A stretch of 64,000 bases of DNA, from NCBI GenBank assembly GCA_902806575.1, contig CADCXD010000004.1, positions 1,922,001-1,986,000 of the forward strand, written 5' to 3'. The notes under the pieces were generated by a model that had not been told where the DNA came from, ran no database searches, and worked only from the letters and a program-made list of their open reading frames with translations. Shown piece by piece: positions 10,919 through 23,693 of the stretch. Source of the DNA: Jackrogersella multiformis. Lineage: Eukaryota > Ascomycota > Sordariomycetes > Xylariales > Hypoxylaceae. Numbering within the stretch: position 1 is the stretch's first letter; each line of letters begins with the position of its first letter. A program made the position numbers and the translations under genes.

Positions 10919-13268
10919 GCTGACTTGTATTAATTACCTATATCATGTCAACAAGAGCCAATTGATCGCTAGGAGTATAAAAGGAAATTCAATATGGCGG
11001 AATTGAAACGGTAGGAGGATTTTGGCCTTGTCCAATTGATCACGTAACATTGATTATCACGAGTCTGGATTTTTTCTGGTTGAAAGGGTGTGGGAATAAC
11101 CTAATGATATTAAACCTTGAGAGCTGAAAATCTAATACTTGATCGTGGTGCTGGCGTGATGGTGGGATGGATTTGAGATATCCTATGGTGTTTGTTATAC
11201 CGGTTCTTTCTTTTTTTTCAACTTTGGAAACTGAGAGTTAATAAAATTAAGGAGTCTTAAAATCCCCACACAGTAATGGTAGTAAATCAGGTTATGGGAT
11301 TTATTTCCAGTCATGACGATCCTATGACAACAATCGTCGATGTTTTACAGGTCTTCGTTCCTTTTAAACTTAATTGGTATTAATATCTAGGAGAGGGTAT
11401 ATCCATACATGTATTAAAAAGCGCCAATTTGTACCTAAATTCTAGATAGTTGAAGTAATGTACTTGTGACTATTGTATTTTCTGATCCTTGCCGATCACA
11501 ACTTCCTTAGAGCCCTATAGACCCCACGTAAAAGGATTGACCATGAAAAACAGTAGTTAGGAAGACCTTAACAGCTCATGTGTGACATCCTATGATTCGC
11601 ACCCGCTGCTTTCTAATCTGGATCGGTCTCCTTGAATTTAAATGTATGCCCTCTAATCATCTGACCTCTTTAATTCAACTATAACATTGAAGCAAATACG
11701 TTCAAACTTCAAAGCAACCCTATACTAGTTGCGACTGTTGGTGAACCCGATGTCTTGGACGGCACTGTAGAAAGGCAAGGGATAATTCTGCAGCTGCAAG
11801 GCCATTTACCGCGGAATCAGTACCGGTCACACTGCGTAAATAGCGCTGTTCTTATGTGACGTCCAAGATACTAACTACCTAGGTTAGGTACGTACCTAGG
11901 TAGATTATCCTTGGAGATGTAGCATGTACTTAACTAAGACGAACCCCTCATCCCTAACAAGAACCAGCGACTGAAGATTAGATAACCTTCGAGCTGATAG
12001 TAGTACTGGAATACAAAATTTGCGAGACAAATCACAACAAACCATTTAAAACTACAATGTTTTGTTGGAAAAAAACGCCAAAAACGAACCTGCCTATCTG
12101 CATGTCTCGGGAACTTGCCACCTGTTAGGTTTTCAGCTTCGAGGCATGACGGGGAGAGTTTCACTACATGGTCTCCTTCTTTATTTTCTTTCCTTTTCTT
12201 CTTCCTTTTTCTCGACCCTGTCTTTTACGGCCCGCCGCCATGTTTCCAGGATCCGGGAACTAAAGGAAAGAAATAACGTTGGGTCACGAGCTGAGCTGCA
12301 AGATCTAAGACATGCAGATACAAGCGAAGGAACGAAACCGGTTCGAGCCGGCCCCTCGGGTGGGACCCCACTTTCATTGACAACCTTGGAAGTCGACACC
12401 GAGAGCTATGTACTATGTTACATACAAGAAAGAGAGCTGTTCCCTTACGGAATACCTACCTAGCATTCCCCACTTTCTCCGTGGGCTGAATTCATTTGAG
12501 GCTTTTATTTTTATTTTTATGAAGTACCCATTTTACGTACCTCAATCAAAAGTCATAGGTATTACAAGATAAGTTTCTTATCTAATTCTCCCCACTCCGT
12601 CCTTTTTCTTTTTTTCTTTTTTTCTCTCTATTAGTTTTAGTTTCTTTAGGCATACTTGGGTACCATGTGTTATGTTGTACCGATCATCCAATTAGCCGCA
12701 TTAGGTTCTTCAGATATATAAGCGACTACTAGTTGCACAGCAGTAAGGCAAGTAAGTACAGTACATCCTTATGTACAATACATCTGGGCATTGCACGGTA
12801 CCCTAGGTACCTAGGAAGGTACCTAGGTAATAATTTGGCCGACGGGTCAGCGTCGATGTCAGACCACCCCCACTCCTTCTTACCCGCCGAACTGGAAAAG
12901 CTTTACCGGGTTACTGGAACCTTTCTCCCCTACCTTATCCCAACGACTTGCAGGGCCTGCCCGTACGTACCCCCGTACCATGACAACATCCATTTAATAG
13001 TAGCTTAACAACTAACACTAACACTAACACCCTGGTCCCTCCAATTTCTGCAAATGTCATCTATATCTGAATCCACCCTTGTGTCAGTTCTGTGTATATT
13101 GGCCCTGCCATCCCTAAATCCACGTATCCGTATGTGTGCGTGTGTGCGCCAGCGAAGCCGCTGCGTAATCTAAACGTAACCCTGCATTGTTCTGCTTAGA
13201 TCTAGCAGCCAACTTACATTCATATTCCCAGCCAGCCAGCCAGCCAACCACACCCCCCGCGCATCAGC
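10919..13268. other. Intergenic, no gene recognised
   Basis: AT-rich spacer between the AKR and Trm9-like genes, both on the plus strand. It holds CCTAGG-type repeats at 11878-11904 and 12797-12829, CT-rich tracts near 12180-12225 and 12595-12640, and a GCCA run just before 13269. Open frames inside lack protein-like composition. Confidence 0.5.
12797..12829. repeat. CCTAGGTA palindrome cluster
   Basis: Three overlapping copies of (G)TACCTAGGTA-type sequence in about 33 bases, intergenic. Confidence 0.65.
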
Positions 13269-14426
13269 ATGCACCACCACCACCAGGAAGAGGAGCAGGG
13301 CCAGGTGCATAACCTAGATCCGGGCCATGCAGAAAGTGGGATGGAACGGCAGCTAGACCACGAGGATCCCGCACGAGCTAGCGCCAGCAAAACTGCTAGT
13401 ATTGCTGCTGCTCCCGTGCCCAAAGAGGCGGTGACGCTTACAGGGGGAGATGACGCCCGCCACCCACCACCTCTGGGCTCCAGCGGTTCGCATGACGCGG
13501 CCACCATCGCAGTAGCAGAAGGAGGAGGAGGAGGAGGGGGGGAACGAAGCGACCACGTTTCTTCACCTCGGGCTAGCAGCAACCGTAGCCCTAGCCCTAG
13601 CCCTAGCGCCGCCGCCGAGTCCTACGAGCAGCGCCACGTGCACAGCGTGTACGAGTCCATCGCGTCGCACTTCTCCGCCACGCGGTACAAGCCCTGGCCC
13701 TTCGTTGCCTTGTTCCTGGCTTCGCTGGTCCCGGGGTCCGTCGGCCTCGACGTCGGCTGCGGCAACGGCAAGTACCTCGACGCCAACCGGGACGTCGTCA
13801 TCCTCGGCTCGGACCGCAGCGCCAACCTGGTCCGGCTCGCGCGCGGCCTCAAGGTCGCAGCGCCCGGTGGGAGTGCCGGCGCTGACGTGTTAGGCGTCGC
13901 CGACGGCTTGACGCTCCCCTTCGGCGGCGCGGGGAGGCGCGTCGACTTCGCCGTCTGCATCGCCGTCGTCCACCACCTGTCGACGCGGGAGCGGCGCGTC
14001 GACGCCGTGCGCGCCCTCCTCGACTGCGTCGCGCCGCGCTCCGGCAAGATCCTGGTATACGTCTGGGCCCTCGAGCAGGGGAGCAGCCGTCGCGGGTGGG
14101 ACGAGGGGACCGCGGACCAGGACCAGCTAGTGCCGTGGGTCTTGAAGACGTCGAACAAGCCCAAGAAACCGAAGAAGGAAGAGTCCGAGAAGAAAGGAGG
14201 AGGTGGCAGTGGCGGTGATAATACTGCGGTCGAGAATACAGAGGCCGCGGACACCACGTACCAACGGTACTACCACCTATACAGAAAAGGGGAACTGGAA
14301 GAAGACGTCCAGGCTGCCGGAGGCGCGGTCCTGAGCAGTGGCTACGATAAGGACAATTGGTGGGTGATAGCAAGTCCCACAGAAGATTCAAATGAGGAGG
14401 CTTCGCCATCTATAATATCTCGATAG
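13269..14426 (+). CDS. TRM9: tRNA wobble-uridine carboxymethyl methyltransferase (Trm9/ABH8-like)
   Basis: Single-exon gene, 385 residues. Residues 1-115 are low-complexity and disordered (His run, Gly run, Ser-Pro repeats), so the protein is longer than the roughly 280 residues of yeast Trm9. The domain starts near residue 119 with 'YEQRHVHSVYESIASHFS' and 'RYKPWPFV', both family-specific. SAM motif I 'DVGCGNGKY' is at 161-169. 'ILGSDRS' follows, then 'CIAVVHHLST' from residue 230, and 'ILVYVWALEQ'. A charged Lys/Gly insert precedes 'TYQRYYHLYRKGELEEDV' (331 on). The C-terminus has the conserved 'DNWWVIA'-type ending. Trm9 with Trm112 methylates the carboxymethyl group at U34 of tRNAs to mcm5U/mcm5s2U in the cytosol. 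It is very GC-rich compared with its flanks and convergent with the Myb-domain gene. Confidence 0.92.
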   Translation: MHHHHQEEEQGQVHNLDPGHAESGMERQLDHEDPARASASKTASIAAAPVPKEAVTLTGGDDARHPPPLGSSGSHDAATIAVAEGGGGGGGERSDHVSSPRASSNRSPSPSPSAAAESYEQRHVHSVYESIASHFSATRYKPWPFVALFLASLVPGSVGLDVGCGNGKYLDANRDVVILGSDRSANLVRLARGLKVAAPGGSAGADVLGVADGLTLPFGGAGRRVDFAVCIAVVHHLSTRERRVDAVRALLDCVAPRSGKILVYVWALEQGSSRRGWDEGTADQDQLVPWVLKTSNKPKKPKKEESEKKGGGGSGGDNTAVENTEAADTTYQRYYHLYRKGELEEDVQAAGGAVLSSGYDKDNWWVIASPTEDSNEEASPSIISR

Positions 14427-15538
14427 CAATATTAATGCGATATTAATAGCAATCACGCGCCAGGCTTTGCAAGTAAGCACCTAAAATTGCTTTTCTGGTG
14501 AACAAAAAAACGATGCTGTACATTATATTCGAAAAGTCCTAAATCACTCATTAACAAAAGCCAGCCAGGCCCTGAACATCTAACCCTTTATCTATCATGA
14601 CATGATCAGCTTTGCTTAGCCCTTCCAGCCCGCCCGTAGGTAAATGCCGTAACTACAGCAGGAAAAAAAACTCGATACAAGATAGAACCCCCCCCCCCGC
14701 GGAAAAACGCGCTCCCATTAATAGATACCGTACAATAAACCTCGCACCGTAAGACCCCCGCTGCTGTGTCGCCGTCACCCCCAGCGCCACAGCCTTTCCG
14801 CATCTTCCGTTCCCAGCCCTTCGCCGCCCCGGGTATCAAGGCCGCAGTGTACCTCTAACGGAAGGAGAAGAAGCAGCACCGAGCAGCGAAGGGTGTACTA
14901 GAGGATTGAAACACACAAAAGAAAAACCCCCGACAAAAGAAAAAAAAGGGGGGTGGGTGACAAAAAGCACTTTTTCTTGCTCGTCCCTTGCGCCGCCCCA
15001 ATGATTTCGAGGAAGAGGAAACGACACAATCAAGAATGGGATAATCCAGTAAGAACCCAAGAAAAGGGGAGAAGGAAGTCAGTTCGGCTGCCTGCGCCCT
15101 CCCCTGATCTCAACCCGCCCACCAGCTTTCCGGCGAGTCTCTCGCCTCTTTTCCCAAACCGCCTGCCCGCCCGCCCACCAGTATTGTTTCGGTTTTTTTT
15201 CTTTCTTTCCGATTTTTTCTTCTCTTTGTCTGTCGTCAATACATGATATCCGTTACCTGTGCCGAATTCTTCAAAAAATGCTCGCTCCAGTCCCGATGCA
15301 ACGCTTTTCCTTTTCTTTTAACGACGTAAGCTCGTCTGCTGACTTACACGTTTCCTCGTTCTCAAAAAAGGGGAGGGGAAAGTAAAAATAAAAATGAAAA
15401 CCCCCGTTAGAAGGTAAGCTCGAGATCCAAGCGAGTTAAGAACATATGTGGATCCGCCTAGTCAAATTTTATAAGTCATTCTTCTTGGAGCCTCATCTAG
15501 ATGTCATGTTCACACCTTATGTGGTTCGTGTTGTAGTA
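14427..15538. other. Convergent intergenic region
   Basis: 3' flanks of the Trm9-like (+) and Myb (-) genes. It contains C, A and T homopolymer runs (C run near 14689, T-rich 15188-15230). No gene was recognised; termination and polyadenylation signals for both genes should lie here but cannot be pinned down. Confidence 0.45.
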
Positions 15539-16888
15539 TTAAGGTCGCGGGTCTAGGTGTCTTCGCCTCATTTCGGGGGATAAGTTGTTCATGTCTGGAC
15601 TCCTTCGTCGTTTCGAGCCAGTTTGTTCCAGGTGCGGGTAACCCATCAGTGGCGTATTCCAAGGGCTCGCCATGGAGCTGGGGGTAGGACTAGTGCTCGA
15701 AAGGGGAAGAGTGTATGCCATGGTGTTGTAGGGGCTTATGCCTGTTGTGAGCTCCGCAACTCCTGGCAACATTCCAGGTCGTGCCGGCTGGATTTCTGGT
15801 TGAATAGGAGCTAGGGGCATGGTCTGGTGCTGATAGCTAAAGTTTTCGGGCACGTGTTCGGCGTAAACGGGGACGTGATGCGGTATGCTTTCTCTCCTCG
15901 ACGCGAGTGGTCTGCTAGGTGCTGTAGACCCTCCACGACTGTAGCCTCTTCCACCAGATCCCATATCGCGAGAAATATTGCCTTGTGATTGCGAATGGGA
16001 ATGAGAATGCCGTGGAGATGCCCTAGAACCACCATGGGGCCCCTCTGATGGTGCTACTGAGAGGGAAAAGGGTGTTACTCCCGCACGGCGTGCCATGTCT
16101 TGTTCTCCAAGCTGCCAATGCATCGCCTCCGCCGAACGCCAGGGTATTCCCATCTCCAACGCAACATTAGCCCACATATCTTGCTTCAACCTGTTTGTCG
16201 CCTTGTCAGCTACCTTGATCCATTTAAAATGGCTGCTACGCGTTTGGAGCACTTGTTCTAAACAAGCTTCGATTCGATTTCAAGGGCCTTCCTACAACAT
16301 CCCACTCACCTCTCGTAAAGTCTCGCAAGCTTGTTCTTCTTTTCCTCATCCCAGACAGGCCGTCTCTCGAGGTAATTTTGGTAGTGTAGGCGACAGCTGA
16401 GGGCACTTCGTCCCGGTAATTTCTTGGAGATGTCGTCCCATTTCATACCCTTTTGCCGGAGGTGAGTGATCAGCCGGTCTTCGTCGGGTGACCATTTACT
16501 CTGTTTTTTGGCTGGCGATTCTGATGCGTTTGGTGGCATGCTGCGTTTTTCGGGCACTACCGCTGCCACGGATGGTCCTGGTCCTGGTCCTCCTAGGCGT
16601 GTAGCGGCGTACAACGGTGGCCCAGAAACGGGTGCCGTCGTTAAGGCCGCTGTGGCTGTGGAAGGGGGTACTGATGCGGATCGGGGGTACTGAGGGGGGA
16701 TGTGGAGGACTCATTTGAGTCGGGGTCTTTAAGGAGGGAGGCGATATCCACGGTGACGGTTAGGGGCTTACAGCGCCTTGAGCAGGCTGGTTTTCATGGA
16801 GGCGCTTGTTGGCGCTTGGGGAGTTCCTTGCGGGCGTCAGAGAGGCGGTGATAATCGGTTTCCCCCTGACACAGTTCGTGCTGCTCAT
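15539..16888 (-). CDS. Myb/SANT-domain DNA-binding protein
   Basis: Three exons (16888-16772, 16689-16310, 16190-15539) give 382 residues; all phases close. Exon 1 begins with a Ser/Pro-rich segment ('GKPIITASLTPARNSPS') that recurs at the N-terminus of such proteins in related fungi as far as I recall. A Myb-like repeat follows: 'KWSPDEDRLITHLR...W.DISKKLPGRSALSCRLHYQN' (pattern; the spaced aromatic residues are visible). A second, degenerate helix bundle has 'WDEEKKNKLARLYERLKQDMWANVALEMGIPWR' features split over exons 2 and 3 and ends 'AEAMHWQLGE'. The remaining ~230 residues are disordered, rich in Ser/Pro/His. It is probably a nuclear transcription regulator; targets are unknown. The splice at 16310/16190 restores the helix 'LYERLKQDMW', supporting the model. 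Confidence 0.85.
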
Positions 16889-19067
16889 TAATCCAGAAAG
16901 GTAGCCTAGAAGCTTTTCGTCTGTTCGCTCTGTTTGAGGGCAAGATAATAGAAATTCCGAGCTCGTCTAAATTTGTATGTGTGCTTAAGTCTCGAACGAA
17001 AATTACAATAGTTCGATGCCAACTCCTTAAGGCTAAGCGGATCGAGGTCGGAAACTCTTAGTGTAAGACAGAAGACGGCACGAGGTTCGAGGTAAAAGGA
17101 GTTTTTAGGCACTTTAGAAACAAAAGGGAGAGAACATCCAGGAAAACCAGAGCTCTAAATCAGTAAAGGGTGATGGTGTTTTATGAGCTGTCACACATGA
17201 TTGGATACTTCTAGGCTCCTAGGCTCTGCTCCTAGCCAATAGACGAAGATGTGACAAGATGGGAAGCTTTGGATAGCGAGGCGCGGCCAGGCGGGTAAGT
17301 ACAGTACCTCACTCAAGCTAAGTATATGTCTAGGGTTTCGTCGGCACGAGGTACTTTTTCTTGACATTCATGATATTTCTCTCCTATGGAGTGTCGTTAT
17401 AGTGACGATGGGGGCATCATAGGTCCACGTCGGGGATGCAGTGCGAATTGATATGGGGGAAAAGAAAAACAAGAAAATAAACAGTAAAAAATAGGCAACT
17501 ACAGACTGGAGGCTTCTAGGCAGTTGATGAAGTGTATGGTGCTCAGTGACGGAGACAGTTAACCAGGGTAAAGGTAACAAAGCCTGTCAGGCAGGTAGCC
17601 CAAGCTCAAATGATAACCAGGGTGTGGGGTGCGAGCTGGAGGTTTATGGTGTGTTCGAAATAGAGAAGTGTGGAGACGATAGACGCCAGGTTTCTACGTT
17701 TATAGGTAATAGGCAAGTCGTGCGAGGTATAATAGAGCCCAGCAGTTCGTGGGAGTTGGGTAACACCTCACCGACTATGCCAGCACAGAATACATAGTTG
17801 ATGTCGCCTCCGCAAGAGCTTTTTCTCAGGAAGGAGGGGGAGGAGTCAGGCTAGCAAGTGACAAGTTCTCAGGTGATACGCCGTCAAAATCCAAAGGCCC
17901 CCCAGAGACGCAGGCGCTGTGGATAATTCATCTACTCGTTCAAAAAGAGACTTTGGGATTGTAAGTCAAACAAACGACTTTGTTGGCCATGCGAGCTAGG
18001 TATTGACCGGGGGGCTGACATTTGCCACGAAATCATGCATACACTCGCAGAGAACAATTCACCACTTCCCATGTATGTATTTTTGGTTAGTCGCTAAGGG
18101 GTTAGGTGCTGAATCGGCGTATTAATGACGCAAATTGAGGGACGAACCGAATAAGCCTACAAACGAACGAGGTGTTCGAGAGGCTATCGGGACGTCCCAG
18201 GGTTGGACCGTTGGAATCCCCCCCCCCCTGGAAGAGTTGTTGTCGGGAAGAACTTCAAGGAGTTGCCGCTCTGAGCTCGAACACGATGTGTTGACTAGGA
18301 TATATTTACACCATACGCTATGGGCCTCTGTGCGGTGCCAGAGCACCTAGGCGCGACAGGCACCCCCATCCAAGGGTTGTCCAGTTGCCGCCCCAATGCC
18401 GCCCCGAGGCTTAAGGACCTGAAGAAGACCCCTTGACGATCCATGGCAGGGCAGGCTTGACAAGGCTTGGTTAAGATCGATTTCGGAAAGTATCCGTCCC
18501 TGGCAAACGATACTACCCAGCTACCCAGAGTCCGAATTCCAGAATAACAGATCGGTGGCGGTGGCGGCCATGTAGACCATGTTGACCATGTTGACAGTGA
18601 AACTGCATAGTTAAGTGGGTATTCTTGAAACCGATACCCATAGCTACCGGTCTATGTCACTACTACCCACGTTACCTTAGGGCAGTTCTGGCATGTAGCT
18701 ATTTTCTGATGTGCATGTGCGGATACAACCTTGAACTACCTGGAGCTTGCAAGGGCTTTTGACGATGAAGCCCTTTCGAGATACGCTAGCACCGGCTGGG
18801 CGGGAGGACGGGAAGAAATAAAAACAAGGGATAATTCTTTTTTTTTCTCTCCTTCCTCCATCCGGGAGAGCAAGGTATGGCAGTATAGTATACAAGTTGT
18901 AGTTCACTGCGCCATTCGGGGAACATGGGGTATGGGATGAATTTAGCATGTCTGGGGTGGTGGTGGTGTAGGGTTGGCGTTGGTAGTGTTGTCAGTTCAT
19001 GTTAACCTAGGTACCTAGGTAGGTACAGAAGCGAAGAGGAGGGTAGGTATGTATGGGTTACAGGTTA

Positions 19068-19161
19068 TGTGTGGTTGCGTATGGTTATGTGTGGTTGTAT
19101 GGCTGTACGGTTGTATGGTTATGTATATGTATATGTGCGTGTGCGTGTGCGTGTGTGTGGG
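19068..19161. repeat. GT/TATGTG microsatellite
   Basis: Degenerate TATGG/TGTATG units pass into alternating GTGCGTGTGCGTGTG. Simple-sequence DNA, intergenic. Confidence 0.7.
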
Positions 19162-22100
19162 ATGTGTGAGGTTGTGATTATGTCTATTCGAAGTTGCCGG
19201 GAACAATGGAACAATGATTTCAAGTATGGATACCTACCTGCCTACCTCCACGTACAATGTACCTGCTGTACTAGATACAAACTTACATATAACTTGGTAT
19301 CCACTATTGAATGGCACTAGCCTAGCAAGAAAAGAAAAGAAAAGAAAAAAAGAAAGAACCCTCCTCCAAAAAGGAGCCTTAGACGAAAAGAGACAATGGG
19401 TAACCCCTTTGTTCCTTCGACACGGAAAATGGGGCTCTCTTTAACGCACCTGCACGTTGCAGACAGAGCCCGACCCCAACGTCTGTGCGGTCTTCGCGCT
19501 TTGATGATGAACATATCAAATCGGCTCCAGTTCGTCTCATACCTACATAATATCTTGGGTACATCACACGTCGCCTGTAATAAAATATAAACCCCGGTGT
19601 GTTTCTTAACTACCTACTATCTATTTGCATTTTCTCATTTTCCCATAAGCACAATGAAAAAAAAAATCAGTTAATCCATACTAAATGGTTCCGCGTCTCC
19701 GGGAATAGCAATCTCTAGGACCGATAAATTGGCGGTCAGCAGACTAGTATGCATAATGGGTAGGTATACATACTTGATGGTAGTTATTTAGAGGGATGGA
19801 TATCCGTTTTCTTTTAGGAGAAGAGTATAGTCAGATATAGCTGATATAGCTACCTTACCTAGGTAGGTATAAGTAGTTGGTATATATTAGGAGTGGTGGT
19901 TGTATGGTATGTACCTAGGTAGTATGTCCCTTTTTCTTCCTTTTTTCAACCCTTTTCGCTTTTTTCCCTTCTTCTTTCTTCTATCCTTTACTTACACACG
20001 TCACTGCCAAGCAGGGTAGGGCAGTACCGAACTTCAGCCTTCCATGTCTGTTTTAATGGCGTGCATAAGAAAATTGCCATGAACCATGATCTACTTTGCC
20101 TGCACGCATCACAATAACTAAGAAAAGTTGGTTTGGGCCCATTCTCGCACATGCAGACATGATGCTTATGCTTGTTAAAGTCTTACATGTACACCTCGCA
20201 AGAACTGCGCTGTTTGTTTGCATTACCTACCTCTGATAGGACTATAACCCCTGTCGGTTCATCACTTAAGAATAAAAGAAATTGAAGGGCGAACTTGTAT
20301 TTTGCACCTCTTATGTTTGAGGGGTTTGCTGGCCCCCAGATGGATCGCGTGCACTACCTGCTCACGCGCAAATTCAGGGACCATACCTAAATATTAATAA
20401 GTCGGGCAGACAAGCAGGGGGGAGGAGTGGCAGTAAGGAACAATAGAGGGAAAACACATACATGGGCGTATGATACATCGTACAATTGTATTGTACTGCA
20501 TTCTTGAAGTGCATTACATATGTATGCGAGTGTTGCGGACATCTCATCGTTAGCGCAATCTGGTTTTTATTTTATTTTACTGCGGCTTCTGTACCCGGCA
20601 CGAATATCGTACTACCTGAATTCTTTCTCGTGAATGAGGTAATACCTAGCTCATCAAGGTGTATTGTAGCTTTTTTGCCTGGCCAGATTGGCGGGAAATG
20701 CGAAGCGTGGGGTGCGGATGATGTGGATGAGGAGAAATTGGTCGTTTACCGACTGTTGATGCCCGAATGAAGCGGAGCATATTTTAGGTATGTATCTGCT
20801 CTTTTTGCTTCTCCCGTTTGTCAATCAATTTACAAGAAGCGCACTACAGCCTTGGTAGCGTTTAGGGTAGATACATGGTGACTTTTGCATCCAGCTCATG
20901 GGCTATAGGAAGGAGAGGGATAGACGAAACCGAAATAGAAACAACCCCAAATCCCGAGTTTACAAGAAAGGAGAACAAGACATACAACCTCCAAGATACC
21001 TTAGGTAAGTAGGTATGTCATAGCCGTTGGCCGTCTCGTGAACTGGTCGCCAGTCGATGCAAGGCGTACATGAATGTAGCCGTGCTGAACGCCTGGTGGA
21101 CTGACTGACGTGCAACGTTCGAGGTCCAGGTCCAGTGAGGCAAGACGTATGTATGTATCCTCTACCTTTCGGCCCAGGCTTGAATCGAACCAGATTGTCA
21201 GGCATTCGAACGGGCCAGTCAACCCCGGGACCGTCTAGTTGGGCTCGTCAAGCCCCCAACTCTCAGCCACCAATTTTATCTGCCTAGACTCCATCGTAGC
21301 CTACGTAAGTTACCTTAATACTTTAAGCCTTGGTACTTACGGACCCGTTTTTGCCCGTCTCCTCTCTGGACAGCTGCGCTGGCCTTGCATCAATGGCTTA
21401 GTTTGATTGTTTCCTGCCGTACATCACCGGTTGATGCCCGTCCAGCCGCAGCGCCGTGGCTTCGTTCCATATGTTCGGCTATTATTATGTCGTGGCTTGG
21501 AGGCTCTTAGGTAGACGTCAAGCAATGGTTGGATTCATACCAACGCACATAGCAAGATACATCGAGCAAAAACAAAACGGCGAGGTGGTTGTCTCTCTTA
21601 CCGTTGGGTCGGACCTTGACAGCAGCTAGACTGACCGCCAACGGGGAAGCGGTGAACAATGCCAAAGATGCCAGATGATGGTGCCGACAGGAATTGCGCA
21701 TATTTGCCCCCGTGATGAGATCATGTTGCTCATATTAGATATTAGATATACTACCTTGAAGCTTCGATGTGTTCGTCTAGCGTTTGCAGCTTAAGAAGCT
21801 GTTGGGGTTATTAATAAGACGAACATTGATTCCATTTAGGGCTGCGATGAGAGCGAAAAGGGAAAGCATGGATGGAGGGATAATACATTAGGGTATCAAC
21901 CTAAGCTCTCAGGTGGCGCAGCAGAACTGAAATATGACTTGTCAGCTGGCGTTCTGACAACCAAGATTTCGAAGACACCCAAGAAATTTTCTGTTTGTTC
22001 GGCTCTGGTGGTTCTGGGGCATTTGAATCCCGGCTCCGGGTCTTCCCCGCGAAGTCGACAACCCGTAAAGCGGCTGAACGTGGATGCCTCGCCTTAAATA

Positions 22101-22470
22101 CCCAGGCAAGATTGATAGATCTGTTTTAGGGATCGCCGGTCGGCTGCCATAACTATCAAAGTATCGTAAGCAATTGAATAATACGTGGGGGGCAGAAAGG
22201 TAATGAAATGCACCTAGTAGCCTAGCTGCTTAGCTGCCTGGGTACATAGGTAGATAATAATGATGATGCTGTATGGCGTGTCATATCCACGTCTTTCTGG
22301 AAGTTTGGGTACAGGATCTTAGGTATGCTTGATTGCAGGAGGTCGATGAAGCTAGCTGGCTAGATGCCTCGATGCTGCTGGAAGATCTGTCGTGGTACCT
22401 GATGAGCTGGATCTTCAGGGACAATGAGATAGTAGTGCAAACGGCGTCCATCCAAATTCGTTGGTCCCCT

Positions 22471-22515
22471 ACCTGCCTGCCTACTAGGTACCTAGCAGGC
22501 TACCTAGGTACCTAA
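22471..22515. repeat. CCTAGGTA palindrome cluster
   Basis: CTGCCTGCCTACTAGG-type units, then TACCTAGCAGG and TACCTAGGTACCTAA. Several related palindromes in about 45 bases. Confidence 0.65.
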
Positions 22516-22898
22516 GCAGCTAAGGTACGAATTCAGATTTGTTTGTCCTACGTGACAGCGTGACAACCCTGAAGCGATTGGATCTCGGATACAGGCCGGA
22601 CGGATACAGACGTCAGCGGCCATGTGTGAGATGTGTAAGATCGAATTGTCATTTCGCCCATCTATGGAGTATGTATGTACCTAGGTATGTTTTTACAAAT
22701 ATGTACTTCATATGTACCTAGTATGAAGTATGTTAATAATGAGTTACCAAGCTGCATTACTTACGTGGGTTGCGTGGGTTGCTGCAAAATGAATTGGGGT
22801 ATGTGTGCATGCTGATGCCATCTGAAATCGTCATACGGACAGGCAGAAATCAGAAATAAAATAATAAAAAAAGCAAGAATAAAGGTACTAGCACTAAG

Positions 22899-22978
22899 TA
22901 CCTAGGTAGCTAAAGACGGGATCAGTTCATATGGGCAGTTAGGTACTTCTACATACCTAAGTACCTAGGTAGGTATTT
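22899..22978. repeat. CCTAGGTA palindrome cluster
   Basis: Copies at about 22899-22912 and 22954-22978 in an AT-rich setting, intergenic. Confidence 0.6.
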
Positions 22979-23693
22979 AAGTATGCAGGTTACAAACGTG
23001 CCTACCTAGCATTGTGGGGGTACAAAGTACGTATGTACTACGTATCGTTGGAGCTTTCTAGGTATTTTTATATGTAAAATAATATCTGCATAACGCATAT
23101 TAATGCAAGCGATAGTTCATAAGACTTTGACCTTGGCTGCCTTGTAAATTTGGTCACTGATCCTACCTGTTGTGGCTTGCAGGTGCAAATTGTGGCGGAT
23201 TTTGAGTTGCCGGTGCTACCTAAAGCACCCTAGCAGTGCAACCTAAGCATCTATCTTAGGCAAGCCCTGGCCTCAAGGATTCAAAAATGTTCTTTTCAAG
23301 CCATCTTCTCCAACTACATCTCGGTGGTGTTTTTTTTGCAACTACGCTGTGCTGCAATAGCAAAAGAATTTGCCATCTCGACGCATGCACCTTTTTGCCC
23401 AACACCCTCGTGTTCTCAACAGCTCCCCGGCATTTTGGTAGTTACTGCGTTTCTATTGTGCGGCCCGGGTATTGCTTATTTTCAACGTGCAAGGGTTCCG
23501 AGGTAGGGATTGAGGCGTGAAGTCCAAGATCGAGAGCCTCACTGAGGTCTTACGGTACATACGCCGCATCCTATAGCGTATGTAGCTAGACGAGGACGTG
23601 CATGATCCTGTCGAAAAATTAGCGATCATCGGCCTCACTACGCCTTTCAGCCTTCTCATCTCGTCTAAGTATTTGCCACAACCCAGGCGAGCA

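Larger units (their letters stand above)
16889..23693. other. Long gene-poor intergenic region
   Basis: 6.8 kb between divergent Myb (-) and cofactor B (+) genes with no frame that looks like protein. I looked for spliced short-exon genes like the one at 30.8 kb and found none I could support. Contents: a GT-rich microsatellite at 19068-19161, an A/G run at 19325-19353, CCTAGG-type repeats at 19003-19024, 19857-19870, 22471-22515 and 22899-22978, and several T- or A-homopolymers. It could hold non-coding transcripts or long promoters. Confidence 0.5.

Noticed and set aside
12062..12463. 133-codon plus-strand frame
   Set aside because: It starts in AT-rich spacer, has no domain signal, and contains a CT-tract translated as Ser/Phe.
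13622..14409. Two long minus-strand frames
   Set aside because: Shadows of the GC-rich Trm9-like gene with Arg/Pro/Ser low complexity.
21120..21240. tRNA-like GGTTCGATTC and CGTTCGAATGCC words
   Set aside because: No acceptor stem, D-arm or anticodon arm could be folded around them on either strand.
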